NCBI RefSeq assembly: GCF_001592965.1
Contig: NZ_LRPC01000028.1
Coordinates: forward strand, 1,220,121-1,284,120
From: Roseivirga spongicola
GTDB taxonomy: Bacteria > Bacteroidota > Bacteroidia > Cytophagales > Cyclobacteriaceae
Direction of reading: 5' to 3'
Length of the DNA stretch: 64,000 nucleotides
Both the position numbers and the translations under genes were made by a program. Shown here piece by piece: positions 44,369 to 53,163 of the stretch. The notes beneath the pieces were generated by a model, which saw nothing but the letters and a program-made list of their open reading frames with translations, was not told the origin of the DNA and did not search any database. Each line of letters opens with the position of its first letter. Position 1 is the first letter of the stretch.

Positions 44369-45214
44369 ATGAGCAAAGTAAACTGGACCACCGTAAAAGA
44401 GTACACAGATATTACCTATAAAAAGTCGGGAGATGGCGTTGCACGCATTGCCTTCAACAGACCTGAGGTAAGAAACGCCTTCAGACCCAAAACTGTGGGT
44501 GAACTCTTCGAAGCTTTGCTCGATGCCCGTGAAGACACCTCTATTGGAGTGGTTTTACTTTCAGGAGAAGGTCCATCGCCAAAAGACGGTGGCTGGGCAT
44601 TCTGCTCAGGTGGCGACCAAAACGCGCGTGGACACCAAGGCTATGTAGATGATGATGGCATGCCGAGATTGAACATCCTTGAAGTTCAGCGATTAATTCG
44701 CTTTATGCCTAAAGTAGTGATCTGTGTTTGTCCTGGTTGGGCCGTTGGTGGAGGTCATAGTTTACACACTGTTTGTGACCTTACTTTAGCCAGTAAAGAA
44801 CACGCCATATTCAAACAAACCGATGCAGACGTAACCAGCTTTGATGGTGGTTACGGTTCGGCTTACCTTGCCAAAATGGTTGGCCAGAAAAGAGCAAGAG
44901 AAATCTTCTTTCTTGGTAGAAACTACTCTGCACAAGAGGCTTTTGAAATGGGAATGGTAAATGCCGTTATTCCTCACGAAGAATTAGAAGATACAGCCTA
45001 CGATTGGGCTCAAGAGATTCTCCAGAAGTCACCAACTTCAATCAAAATGCTCAAGTTTGCCTTTAACGCGACTGATGATGGCATGGTAGGCCAGCAAGTA
45101 TTTGCCGGAGAAGCCACGCGTTTGGCTTACATGACAGATGAGGCTAAAGAAGGCCGAAATGCCTTCCTAGAAAAAAGAAAGCCAAACTTCAAAGACGTTA
45201 AGTGGATTCCTTAA
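44369..45214 (+). CDS. menB: 1,4-Dihydroxy-2-naphthoyl-CoA synthase
   Basis: A 281-residue crotonase-fold enzyme that cyclises o-succinylbenzoyl-CoA to DHNA-CoA. MenB-specific segments are VARIAFNRPEVRNAFRPKTV, WAFCSGGDQNARGHQGYVDD, CPGWAVGGGHSLHTVCDLTL, QTDADVTSFDGGYGSAYLAK and the C-terminal RLAYMTDEAKEGRNAFLEKR. The substrate-binding GG(G/D) residues are present. It is 5.5 kb from menE and has its own promoter. menC and menA are not in the window. Confidence 0.97.
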   Translation: MSKVNWTTVKEYTDITYKKSGDGVARIAFNRPEVRNAFRPKTVGELFEALLDAREDTSIGVVLLSGEGPSPKDGGWAFCSGGDQNARGHQGYVDDDGMPRLNILEVQRLIRFMPKVVICVCPGWAVGGGHSLHTVCDLTLASKEHAIFKQTDADVTSFDGGYGSAYLAKMVGQKRAREIFFLGRNYSAQEAFEMGMVNAVIPHEELEDTAYDWAQEILQKSPTSIKMLKFAFNATDDGMVGQQVFAGEATRLAYMTDEAKEGRNAFLEKRKPNFKDVKWIP

Positions 45215-45215
45215 A

Positions 45216-45271
45216 TACTGAATAGTCTATGATTGGTTAACTGACAATATCAACTCCCTTTCTATTCAGTA
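45216..45271. repeat. Long-loop inverted repeat after menB
   Basis: TACTGAATAG (45216-45225) and CTATTCAGTA (45262-45271) are perfect 10-bp arms with a 36-nt loop, starting 1 bp after the menB stop. No T-run follows, so a 3'-end RNA-stabilising role is as likely as termination. Confidence 0.5.
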
Positions 45272-45368
45272 GGGGCTGGATTGGTCAATTAAAAACAGAA
45301 TATTTAAGAATAAACCCATTTCAACAGTTTTATGAGTGGATTTCCAAACCAAGCACTTATCTTGATTT

Positions 45369-46820
45369 ATGCTTGAGCTCTGGCAAACCATTTCGCCCTT
45401 TGTACTGCCTCTTTACTATGTGGCTATCTTCTTTGTGGTGATCGGTATTTTGCTAGAAAACAGGAATCCACTCAAAACACATTCTTACCTTTTACTACTT
45501 CTACTTTTACCGATTCTAGGTATAATAATCTATCTATTCTTCGGTCAAAATATCCGCAAGCGGAAAATCTTCGCTAAAAAACTACTCATTAATCAGGCTT
45601 TTGGTGAACAGTACTTTCAAGACAGGGTAAATGAGGTGGAGATCAATGAGGTGCTTCCTCCTAGCTTAAACCAATACGAAAGGGTTGTTAGGTTTCTACG
45701 GAAAGACCTGTCTCCGCTCACAAAAAATAACGAGGTAACCATTCTCAAAAACGGGGAAGAAAAGTTTCCGGAAGTATTCAAAGCCATTGAGCAAGCGCGC
45801 CATCATATTCACCTTGAATACTACATTTATGAGGAAGATGACATAGGACATCAAATGGCAGACCTACTCATAAAGAAAGCCAAACAAGGCGTAAGCGTTA
45901 GGCTAATTGTAGATGGAGTTGGCTCACTTTCTTTATCTAAGTCTTTTTTCAATAAGTTGAAAAGTGGAGGGGTTCAACTTGTTGAATTTATGCCTGTGCT
46001 TTTCCCTTCTTTCACCAGTAAAATCAACTACAGAAATCACCGAAAAATCATTGTAGTAGATGGAATGGTTGGCTTTACTGGAGGAATAAACATTAGCGAC
46101 AGATACATAAATAATGGGAAGCACTCCACCTTTTGGAGAGATACTCATGTAAAGATTGAAGGTGAAGCCGTAAAAACCCTTCAGTTTTTGTTCATCCTCA
46201 ACTGGCAATTTGTTACGCAAGAAGAGATTTTACCTGAGAGTAACTTCTTCCCAGAATTTACACCTAAAGGTTCTCACTGGGTTCAGATTAATGCTAGTGG
46301 CCCTCATTGGGAGTTAGCGAGTATCATGGACTCCTTTTTTCTGGCTATAAACTCTGCAAACCAAAAAGTAAGGATTGCAACCCCCTATTTTATACCCACA
46401 GAAAGTATCTTAGACGCTATTACAACAGCGGCACAGAGCGATATAAAAGTGGAGTTGATCATTCCAAAAGACTCTGACTCATGGATAGTGAAGTCGGCAT
46501 CTAGGTCGTATGTGAGGCAATTGCTCGATGCTGGAGTGAATGTGTATTTCTATGATAAGGGTTTTATGCACGCCAAAGTGATCATCATAGACGATAACTT
46601 TGCCTCCGTGGGTAGTGCCAATATGGACTATAGGAGCTTCGACCTAAACCATGAAGTAAATGCCTACTTCTATGACAAAACTATAGTAGCCGAGTTAATA
46701 CAGGAGTTCGAAATAGATAAAACTGATAGCGATTTAGTTGAACTTGAAAGATGGCAAGGGCGCAAATTATGGCCAAAACTCAAAGAGTCGGTATGTAGGT
46801 TGTTAGCACCTTTGTTGTAG
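45369..46820 (+). CDS. cls: Cardiolipin synthase
   Basis: A 483-residue phospholipase-D-superfamily enzyme making cardiolipin from two phosphatidylglycerols. Two N-terminal membrane helices (about 8-28 and 36-58; the second is followed by FFGQNIRKRK) anchor it. HKD motif 1 is HRKIIVVDGMVGFTGGIN (about 223-240), and HKD motif 2 is HAKVIIIDDNFASVGSAN (about 401-418). Further family blocks are YYIYEEDDIG, YFIPTESI and MDYRSFDLNHEVNA. The length is normal for a ClsA-type protein. It is monocistronic. Confidence 0.95.
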   Translation: MLELWQTISPFVLPLYYVAIFFVVIGILLENRNPLKTHSYLLLLLLLPILGIIIYLFFGQNIRKRKIFAKKLLINQAFGEQYFQDRVNEVEINEVLPPSLNQYERVVRFLRKDLSPLTKNNEVTILKNGEEKFPEVFKAIEQARHHIHLEYYIYEEDDIGHQMADLLIKKAKQGVSVRLIVDGVGSLSLSKSFFNKLKSGGVQLVEFMPVLFPSFTSKINYRNHRKIIVVDGMVGFTGGINISDRYINNGKHSTFWRDTHVKIEGEAVKTLQFLFILNWQFVTQEEILPESNFFPEFTPKGSHWVQINASGPHWELASIMDSFFLAINSANQKVRIATPYFIPTESILDAITTAAQSDIKVELIIPKDSDSWIVKSASRSYVRQLLDAGVNVYFYDKGFMHAKVIIIDDNFASVGSANMDYRSFDLNHEVNAYFYDKTIVAELIQEFEIDKTDSDLVELERWQGRKLWPKLKESVCRLLAPLL

Positions 46821-46882
46821 ACTCATTTTTCTAGTATTATCAAAACACGAACCTTCTCATCCCTTCTTAGGGCACAGCTACC

Positions 46883-47590
46883 TCATAGCACCACTTCTAA
46901 CATGGCAATTACTTCTTGCTCTTTTTTCCAGCGGACTTTATTCTGCCTTTGATAGTCTTTATATCGCTTTTGTTGCTCTTTATTCAGTATAGTCTTTAAC
47001 CAGCTTTTGGTGAAATTCACCTCTTCATACTGTTCTTCATTTTCACCTCTCCAGAAATACCGTTCTTCAGGAATATAGAAATCCAAATAGGCCACTCTAT
47101 TCACTTCTGGTAAGGTTATGTCCTCCGATTTCTCAAATTTCTTATCGTAGTACTTAACCAATTCAAAGCCAGGCTTATCAACTAAAATCTGACAAATTCT
47201 AGGGTTTTTGGGGTAAACCTTAAATTCATGCCAAGGAATTCTACGAAAAAGATTCTCGTTTCCTTCATCACTAGATATCAATAGAGACGCGATGTTAGAC
47301 TCATCAGTCTCAAAAACATCTTTTGTAGCGCTATCCATAAAAAACACGCCATCACCTTGAGTGTGATAGTTTATAAGATAATAGCCAGAGGTATCTCTAT
47401 TTATACTTACGGCTCTTCCTTTAAGCCAAGCCCTAAAACCTAAAGGAGAGCCCTTCACAGACTCTAGCTCGAGTATATTACTAATATCCATAGGGTTATC
47501 TTTGTCTGTAGACTCTAGTTTGGTGAACTCAATTTGGGCACTTGCACTTATCGATAAGCCCAACAACAATACTGTAAATAGTTTTTCCAT
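46883..47590 (-). CDS. Secreted hypothetical protein
   Basis: A 235-residue protein of unrecognised family. ATG 47590 gives a signal peptide (MEKLFTVLLLGLSISASA then QIEFTKLES). The frame stays open to 47875 but that extension overlaps the divergent Rieske gene and is not supported. The mature part mixes beta strands (LKGRAVSINRDTSGYYLINY) and a charged, helical C terminus (LNKEQQKRYKDYQRQNKVRW, KKEQEVIAMLE). Probably periplasmic; function unknown. Confidence 0.65.
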   Translation of the reverse strand: MEKLFTVLLLGLSISASAQIEFTKLESTDKDNPMDISNILELESVKGSPLGFRAWLKGRAVSINRDTSGYYLINYHTQGDGVFFMDSATKDVFETDESNIASLLISSDEGNENLFRRIPWHEFKVYPKNPRICQILVDKPGFELVKYYDKKFEKSEDITLPEVNRVAYLDFYIPEERYFWRGENEEQYEEVNFTKSWLKTILNKEQQKRYKDYQRQNKVRWKKEQEVIAMLEVVL

Positions 47591-47694
47591 AGCGAATACA
47601 GATTTAGTTTTAACAACCATAATAACTAAAAGCAGTAACAGCTTTGTTTCATAAAGTTCAAACTGCCAAGAGTTTATATTAAGTTTGTACGCTA

Positions 47695-48747
47695 ATGAGT
47701 GCAGTAAAGTCGAAAAACCTACGAAATATCTGGTATGTAGCCTGTCATGGAAGTGTCCTGAAAAAAGGAGAAACCATGGAAAAGGAAATCGATGGTGAGA
47801 AAATTTGCTTGGGGAGAGATGAAAACGGAAAGCCGTTTGCCCTACGCAATCAGTGTCCTCATAGAGGTATTCCACTTACCTATGGAAACTTTGATGGTTG
47901 TGAAATTGAGTGCTGTTACCATGGCTGGAGATTTAGACCCGATGGTGTGTGTTCTAAAATTCCTGCACTACCACCACAGTCTAAATTAGACGTTTCCAAA
48001 ATCAGAGCACCGTATTACCCAGTTCGTGAACTGCATGGCATTGTATTTATTTATATGCCACGCGATATGCGGAAGCCTGAAGATATTGACGAAAGCCTTT
48101 TCCCATATTTTCCGCTGAGTGAGAATCAATCTTTCGATTTAGTCACTGCCAAAAAAATGGATTGCGGTCTCGACCATTCGGTGATCGGTTTGATTGACCC
48201 AGCCCATGTTCCATTCGTGCATCAGTCTTGGTTCTTCAGAAAGAAAAGCAACCTTAAGTTGAAGGAAAAGAAATTCGCTCCTTCTCATCTTGGATTCACA
48301 ATGGTGAGACATGCGCCTTCTAAAAATTCTGCAGCGTATAAAATCCTGAAGAAAGAGCAGACTACAGAAATCAGTTTCCAAATACCAGGAATCAGAACTG
48401 AGCACCTAAGGGTGGGTGAAAACGACATCGTAATTATGACCACCCTCACTCCTGTCAATGATCAGGAGACTGAGCTAACTCAGTTTGTTTACACAGATAT
48501 CAGTTGGTTCAAACCACTGAAACCAATCTTTTACAGGTTCGCAAATACCTTCATTCAGCAAGATGTAGACGTGTTCAAAAAGCTGAAAGAAGGCCTCAAT
48601 AATAATCCTCCTCTAATGCTTATGGGTGACCCCGATATGCAAGCCAAATGGTACAATGCCATTCGTTCTAGATATGAAAAATGCCAAGAGGAGAAAATTC
48701 CATTCGAGAACCCTATAAAAGAGCAGACGCTTTATTGGCAAACTTGA
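47695..48747 (+). CDS. Rieske non-haem iron oxygenase, alpha subunit-like
   Basis: A 350-residue protein with a Rieske [2Fe-2S] domain, C54-P-H56 and C73-x-x-H76 (QCPHRGIPLT and ECCYHGWRF), plus a catalytic domain with DPAHVPFVHQ after MDCGLDHSVIGLI, giving the mononuclear Fe ligands (His-His with a conserved acid). This is a ring-hydroxylating or demethylase-type oxygenase subunit. No ferredoxin or reductase gene lies nearby, so electron transfer is shared with another system. The substrate is unknown; related proteins act on aromatics, sterols or chlorophyll intermediates. Confidence 0.88.
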   Translation: MSAVKSKNLRNIWYVACHGSVLKKGETMEKEIDGEKICLGRDENGKPFALRNQCPHRGIPLTYGNFDGCEIECCYHGWRFRPDGVCSKIPALPPQSKLDVSKIRAPYYPVRELHGIVFIYMPRDMRKPEDIDESLFPYFPLSENQSFDLVTAKKMDCGLDHSVIGLIDPAHVPFVHQSWFFRKKSNLKLKEKKFAPSHLGFTMVRHAPSKNSAAYKILKKEQTTEISFQIPGIRTEHLRVGENDIVIMTTLTPVNDQETELTQFVYTDISWFKPLKPIFYRFANTFIQQDVDVFKKLKEGLNNNPPLMLMGDPDMQAKWYNAIRSRYEKCQEEKIPFENPIKEQTLYWQT

Positions 48748-48750
48748 TTA

Positions 48751-48780
48751 GTTCAAGGTTCAAAGTTTAATAGTTCAAAG
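48751..48780. repeat. Degenerate GTTCAA heptamer-type repeat
   Basis: GTTCAAGGTTCAAAGTTTAA then TAGTTCAAAG: a GTTCAAAG-type unit repeated about four times, 3 bp after the Rieske gene stop. A similar run is at 18250-18285. Confidence 0.6.
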
Positions 48781-48859
48781 TCGGATTTACCCTGCTTTAT
48801 GGTGTGGGCGTATTTCTGATTCTCCAGTTACCTGATTCCTCGATATATTGTTCAACTGA

Positions 48860-49228
48860 TTACTTATCCTCTGATATACTATCCAATTCAGCCTTGAGTT
48901 TCTTAGGTAAACCAGCGACAATCAAGTCATAAGAATGGTCCGTAAGTTCCAAGATCATTTTATCAGGAACTGATCCATCGGTGAAGACAGAGTTCCAGTG
49001 CTGTTTATTCATATGCCAACCAGGCTTAACACCAGCCCATTGTTCTCGTAATTCTACAGCTCTTTCAGGATCACACTTGAGGTTGACATATTCGAATTCA
49101 TCTATGCCTGTAACCGCAAACATTTTGTTCATAACCTTAAACACCAAGGTATCAGGTCCAAATGGTGTACTTTCAGTTACTCCAGGTTTGCTAAGGCAAT
49201 ACTCACGAAATTCGTCTAAGTAAATCAC
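48860..49228 (-). CDS. MmcQ/YjbR family protein
   Basis: A 122-residue protein of the MmcQ/YjbR family (CyaY-like fold). Recognisable segments are LDEFREYCLSKPGVTESTPF, LVFKVMNKMFAVTG, LKCDPERAVELREQWAGVKP and WHMNKQHWNSVFTDGSVPDK. Members have been described as DNA-binding-like or involved in small-molecule binding; the role is unsettled. It overlaps the upstream 74-residue gene by 4 bp and is in the ispG transcriptional direction. Confidence 0.88.
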   Translation of the reverse strand: MIYLDEFREYCLSKPGVTESTPFGPDTLVFKVMNKMFAVTGIDEFEYVNLKCDPERAVELREQWAGVKPGWHMNKQHWNSVFTDGSVPDKMILELTDHSYDLIVAGLPKKLKAELDSISEDK

Positions 49229-49449
49229 ATGCGAGAAATGAAACGAACGATCATTACGGTAAGCGCAATTAGAAACATAATGATGGAAATCTTATTGATT
49301 CCATGCATCACCTTTAGGTTGAAGTTTGACGGACGACTTGGATCTTTTTTCCTAAAGAAATAGCCAAGCACAGGGCCGAAATCAAAAGCCTCTTTTGCTG
49401 ACAGCTTAACTCTCTCCCCTTTCTGTTCCGTTCTTTTTTCTTCTGACAT
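49225..49449 (-). CDS. Small DUF6728-like membrane protein
   Basis: A 74-residue protein. An acidic-basic N terminus is followed by DFGPVLGYFFRKKDPSRPSN and FNLKVMHGINKISI, then one hydrophobic segment (about 53-71, IIMFLIALTVMIVRFI). I recall this motif from a Bacteroidota small membrane family now named DUF6728; function is unknown. It starts 11 bp after ispG and overlaps yjbR by 4 bp, so the three genes form one unit. Confidence 0.72.
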   Translation of the reverse strand: MSEEKRTEQKGERVKLSAKEAFDFGPVLGYFFRKKDPSRPSNFNLKVMHGINKISIIMFLIALTVMIVRFISRM

Positions 49450-49460
49450 ATCTTTTCAAT

Positions 49461-51440
49461 TTATGCTTCAACAGCTTTGGGCTCCATCCACTTGCCATCA
49501 GCTCTGATAATCTCAATCAATTCGTCTACCGCTTGCTCTGAAGGCACTCCGCGCTTCATTACGTCTTGCCCCTTATAAAGAGTAATTTTCCCTTTTCCAG
49601 AACCTACATAACCATAGTCTGCATCGGCCATTTCTCCGGGGCCATTTACTATACATCCCATGATTCCGATTTTCACCCCTTTCAGGTGATCAGTTCTTTT
49701 GCGTATCATCGCAGTGGTTTCTTGTAAATCGAATAAGGTTCTACCGCAGCTAGGACAAGAGATATACTCAGTTTTGGTCATTCTGGTTCTAGCTGCCTGA
49801 AGTATCCCAAAGGCTGTCGAATTCTTCAACTTAATGTCTGCTAGTAAAGTTTCGCTATCTGAAGAAAGACTAGCACTAAGCATAACACCGTCACCAAAAC
49901 CATCTACCAATAATCCACCAATATCGGTTGAAGCGTGAATCAAAAACTCCTCTTCATCTTTTACCTCAAAATTTCTGATGACGATAACCGGAACTGAAAG
50001 CTTCCGCTTTACCAACTCAAAGAAAAACCTTCTCAAAGCAGGCATCGCGTGTTCATTGTTAGTTTCTAGAAGCACTACTAGATTGTCGGCTTCTAAAATC
50101 ATCATAGTTTCTTCATAGATTTGTGAAGCATCTAGCCTAATGAAGTTCAACACATCATCACAGTCTTCTGCTTCTGCCAATTGCTCGAGTGAGTAAACTG
50201 GGTATCTATTTTTTCGATCGGAAAGCCCTTTCCAAGCAGGATAATCGACTAATTCCATTAAGCCATTCGGCAGCATAAACGGAATGGACTTGCTACCAGA
50301 GTAGACAAAATCTGCCCCCTGATCATTCATTGTCCATTTATCTGGCTCAGGCAAGTAGAAATGGCCTACCGCCTTCAAATCCTTAATTCCGATTTCTTCT
50401 AAGCCACTGAGGTCGGCAATTACTCTAGGCACATTGACATCTCCAATATTGAGCACCTCTCTCGACTGTCTCTTATGATAAAGAAACGGGTCGATTGGGT
50501 TTTCTTCTATGGCTGGAATGATCTCATGACCTGAACGAGTTTTATATCTATCGACTAACTTCTTTGCAACTGGTGCTTCAAATTCTGGCTCTTCTGTTAG
50601 CGAAACCCTTACCGTATCGCCCAAACCATCTTCTAGTAGCGTACCGATTCCAACAGCCGATTTAATTCTTCCATCTTCAGCTTCTCCTGCCTCGGTTACG
50701 CCTAAGTGCAGCGGATAAGGCTTCAAGCCTTCTTCGTCTAGTTTTTGAGCTAACAAGCGATACGCTTCAACCATTACCTGCGCATTGCTCGACTTCATTG
50801 AAAGGACGATCTGGTCGTAATCTAAGTCTTCACAAATTCTTAAGAACTCCAATGCAGATTCTACCATTCCTAAAGCTGTATCTCCATAGCGACTCATGAT
50901 TCTATCAGAAAGAGAACCATGGTTCGTACCAATTCTCATAGCCGTTCCATGCTGCTTACACAGTTCTACTAGTGGGGTAAATCGTTCTCTTATGCGCTGA
51001 AGTTCTTCAGCATAGGTCTCGTCAGTATATTCAATATTCTGGAACTTCTTTTTGTCGGCATAATTTCCAGGATTGATTCGAACCTTCTCAACAATTTGAG
51101 CCGCTAATTCAGCAGCATTGGGTGTGAAGTGAATGTCTGCCACCAATGGCACATTACAGCCACGCTTACGAAGCTCTTCCTTTATGTTTCTGAGGTTCTC
51201 GGCCTCTTTAAGGCTTGGCGCTGTAATTCGAACTAATTCGCAACCGGCCTCAACCATCCTAAGGGTTTGCTCAACCGATCCCATGGTATCCATAGTATCT
51301 ATGGTGGTCATAGACTGGATTACTATGGGGTTGTCACCGCCTATAATCACATCTCCAACCTTTACCGGGATGGTATTTCTACGATTGTATTCGACTAAAC
51401 TGTTACAGTATTTTTTCGCTTGCGAAATGGTAGCTTCCAT
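49461..51440 (-). CDS. ispG: 4-Hydroxy-3-methylbut-2-enyl diphosphate synthase, long form
   Basis: A 659-residue IspG (GcpE) of the methylerythritol phosphate isoprenoid pathway, converting MEcPP to HMBPP. The N-terminal TIM-barrel has NPIVIQSMTTIDTMDTMGSV, ADIHFTPNAA and RIGTNHGSLSDRIM. The C-terminal [4Fe-4S] domain has SCPSCGRTLFDLQ and GCIVNGPGEMADADYGYVG. About 250 residues separate the two parts; this inserted domain is the long form known from Bacteroidota, Chlamydiae and plants. It is followed by the DUF6728-like and YjbR genes. Confidence 0.96.
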   Translation of the reverse strand: MEATISQAKKYCNSLVEYNRRNTIPVKVGDVIIGGDNPIVIQSMTTIDTMDTMGSVEQTLRMVEAGCELVRITAPSLKEAENLRNIKEELRKRGCNVPLVADIHFTPNAAELAAQIVEKVRINPGNYADKKKFQNIEYTDETYAEELQRIRERFTPLVELCKQHGTAMRIGTNHGSLSDRIMSRYGDTALGMVESALEFLRICEDLDYDQIVLSMKSSNAQVMVEAYRLLAQKLDEEGLKPYPLHLGVTEAGEAEDGRIKSAVGIGTLLEDGLGDTVRVSLTEEPEFEAPVAKKLVDRYKTRSGHEIIPAIEENPIDPFLYHKRQSREVLNIGDVNVPRVIADLSGLEEIGIKDLKAVGHFYLPEPDKWTMNDQGADFVYSGSKSIPFMLPNGLMELVDYPAWKGLSDRKNRYPVYSLEQLAEAEDCDDVLNFIRLDASQIYEETMMILEADNLVVLLETNNEHAMPALRRFFFELVKRKLSVPVIVIRNFEVKDEEEFLIHASTDIGGLLVDGFGDGVMLSASLSSDSETLLADIKLKNSTAFGILQAARTRMTKTEYISCPSCGRTLFDLQETTAMIRKRTDHLKGVKIGIMGCIVNGPGEMADADYGYVGSGKGKITLYKGQDVMKRGVPSEQAVDELIEIIRADGKWMEPKAVEA

Positions 51441-51564
51441 GAATCTTATGCTTGCTGCAAAGGTAACTTCTATAAGTTTAAAATGTTGTTAGAACTTGTT
51501 TAATCTGAGCTATATAGTGGATTCAAATTTGACATAAATAGCAATAAGATTTATATTCATTATC

Positions 51565-52311
51565 ATGTACACACACAAAACAAAAGGATACTCAGTAGTG
51601 ATGACCCTAATCGCTATTTTATCAATCCTTTCTCTTCAGCTTAAGTCTCAAGAAAGATTCAATGTCTTTGCTCGAGCTGGTGTAAATCAGTTATATGTAG
51701 ATTCACATGTGAACATTAATAATCATGAAGCATATATCACTGCTAACGAGGTGGATTTAGACAACCCAATATTCTACGGAATAGAAGTATCATACAACCT
51801 AGCTCCAAATTGGAGGATAAATGGTAGGGTTGATGTAAGTACAGAGTATAGTTTGACATTCTTCAACTTCACAAACAAGTATGTATTAAGTCACAATAGA
51901 AATATTGAAGAGCTCATAAAATATAAATTTGCGCCTGTCTTCTTTGATTTTTCTTTTGGCCGTAAATTCTCTCTATTCAAGCAGTTAGAAGTTCAACCAA
52001 ATGTTGGTTTTGGCATGCGAATGATCAACAAGAAGGGATATGAGGTCACATACTCAAATGGGACACCCAATCTCAATCAATTGGAACTCGCTAATGTTGC
52101 TTATAATTCCAGCTTCGACCAGTATGATCCATTTTGGCAGATAGGTATAAGCTTAGCTTATTCTAGATTCTATTTGAATGCATCTCTAAAACTCTCATTG
52201 AAAAGCACTACTGCGGATGACTTTGAGTTTGAAGGAGTGCTTCAACCAAATCAAATGACTCAGAACTTTGCAGGTTTTAGTTTAGGCTATAAAATCTGGA
52301 CTCAATATTAA
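51565..52311 (+). CDS. Predicted outer-membrane beta-barrel protein
   Basis: A 248-residue protein of no recognised family. The N terminus (MYTHKTKGYSVVMTLIAILS) contains a hydrophobic signal; a second Met (residue 13) could also be the start. Beta strands alternate across the rest (FNVFARAGVNQLYV, FYGIEVSYNLAPNWRINGRV, FDFSFGRKFSLFKQLEVQPN, AGFSLGYKIWTQY with a terminal aromatic strand). Function unknown. The 3' end overlaps the convergent SDR gene by 4 bp. Confidence 0.65.
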   Translation: MYTHKTKGYSVVMTLIAILSILSLQLKSQERFNVFARAGVNQLYVDSHVNINNHEAYITANEVDLDNPIFYGIEVSYNLAPNWRINGRVDVSTEYSLTFFNFTNKYVLSHNRNIEELIKYKFAPVFFDFSFGRKFSLFKQLEVQPNVGFGMRMINKKGYEVTYSNGTPNLNQLELANVAYNSSFDQYDPFWQIGISLAYSRFYLNASLKLSLKSTTADDFEFEGVLQPNQMTQNFAGFSLGYKIWTQY

Positions 52312-53012
52312 ATATCCCCCAACTGAGGCCTTAATACGATCTCCTCTACCACCGTCTGTTTAGAAAGCGAATGCGCTGAATAGATGGCTTCTGCTATGTC
52401 TTCGGGCTTCATAAAGCGTTCTTGTGGCAACTCTACTCCTTCCCAACTAGCGGTAAAAGTAGCTCCAGGAAGCACTGAGGTAACTCTAATACCAAAGTCT
52501 TTCAACTCTTGTCTTAGGCATTTGGTGAAACCGAGTAAGGCAAATTTGGAAATGGCGTAGCTACCTCCATTGGCATAAGCGGTAAAGCCAGCGATGGAAC
52601 CTGTTGTAAAAATGTGCCCTTCTTTTCTGGCTTTCATATCTTCTACCAAAGCCCTACTCAAGTGATAAGCACTATAAAGATTGGTTTCAATCATTTTCTC
52701 AAGGTTACCTTCTTCCTCTTCATGAATAGAGCCAGGAATAAATACACCTGTGTTATTAAGAAGCACATCAACAGGCCTGCCAAGGCTTTTTACATATTCT
52801 GCAAAAGCCGTCACTTCAGACCTCACAGACATATCGGTTGGGCGAACATACACCTCTCCTTCACCAGTTGAACATAGAGATTCTTTCAGTTTGAGTAAGT
52901 CTTCTGCATTTCTTGCACAGGTTACAATATCGAAACCTTCACTAAAAAATTTCTCAACTGTAGCTCTGCCGATACCCTTTGTTCCGCTAGTGATTACCGC
53001 TAATTTCCTCAT
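52308..53012 (-). CDS. Short-chain dehydrogenase/reductase
   Basis: A 234-residue classical SDR using NAD(P)H in the cytoplasm. The cofactor loop is TSGTKGIGRA (residues 8-17, a TGxxxGIG variant). NNTG is at 86-89, S139 is in the TTGSIAG strand, and the catalytic Y152-xxx-K156 is SYAISKFA. PGATFTASWEGVELP follows. Cys/Arg in strand 2 (TCARN) suggests NADP(H) preference. The substrate is unknown; it stands alone. Confidence 0.92.
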   Translation of the reverse strand: MRKLAVITSGTKGIGRATVEKFFSEGFDIVTCARNAEDLLKLKESLCSTGEGEVYVRPTDMSVRSEVTAFAEYVKSLGRPVDVLLNNTGVFIPGSIHEEEEGNLEKMIETNLYSAYHLSRALVEDMKARKEGHIFTTGSIAGFTAYANGGSYAISKFALLGFTKCLRQELKDFGIRVTSVLPGATFTASWEGVELPQERFMKPEDIAEAIYSAHSLSKQTVVEEIVLRPQLGDI

Positions 53013-53066
53013 GGCCTAAAGGTAGTTTTGAATTGATTGATGTCAAAGGAAATTGGTTTTTGGATC

Positions 53067-53153
53067 GTCATTCCCGTGGAAACGGGAATCTCAAATGGCT
53101 TTTGAGAGTTTTTGGAGATTCCAACTCCCGATGGTTTGGGACGCGGGAATGAC
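53067..53153. repeat. 87-bp REP-like element with GTCATTCCCG inverted ends
   Basis: GTCATTCCCG (53067-53076) and CGGGAATGAC (53144-53153) are perfect 10-bp inverted ends. Internally CCCGTGGAAACGGG and GGGAATCTC/GGAGATTCC form further pairs. It sits between the divergent start side of the SDR gene and the end of the VLRF1-like gene. Confidence 0.75.
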
Positions 53154-53163
53154 AAAACACTGA

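Noticed and set aside
47591..47875. N-terminal extension of the secreted hypothetical protein
   Set aside because: A signal peptide begins at 47590, and the extension overlaps the divergent Rieske gene by about 180 bp.
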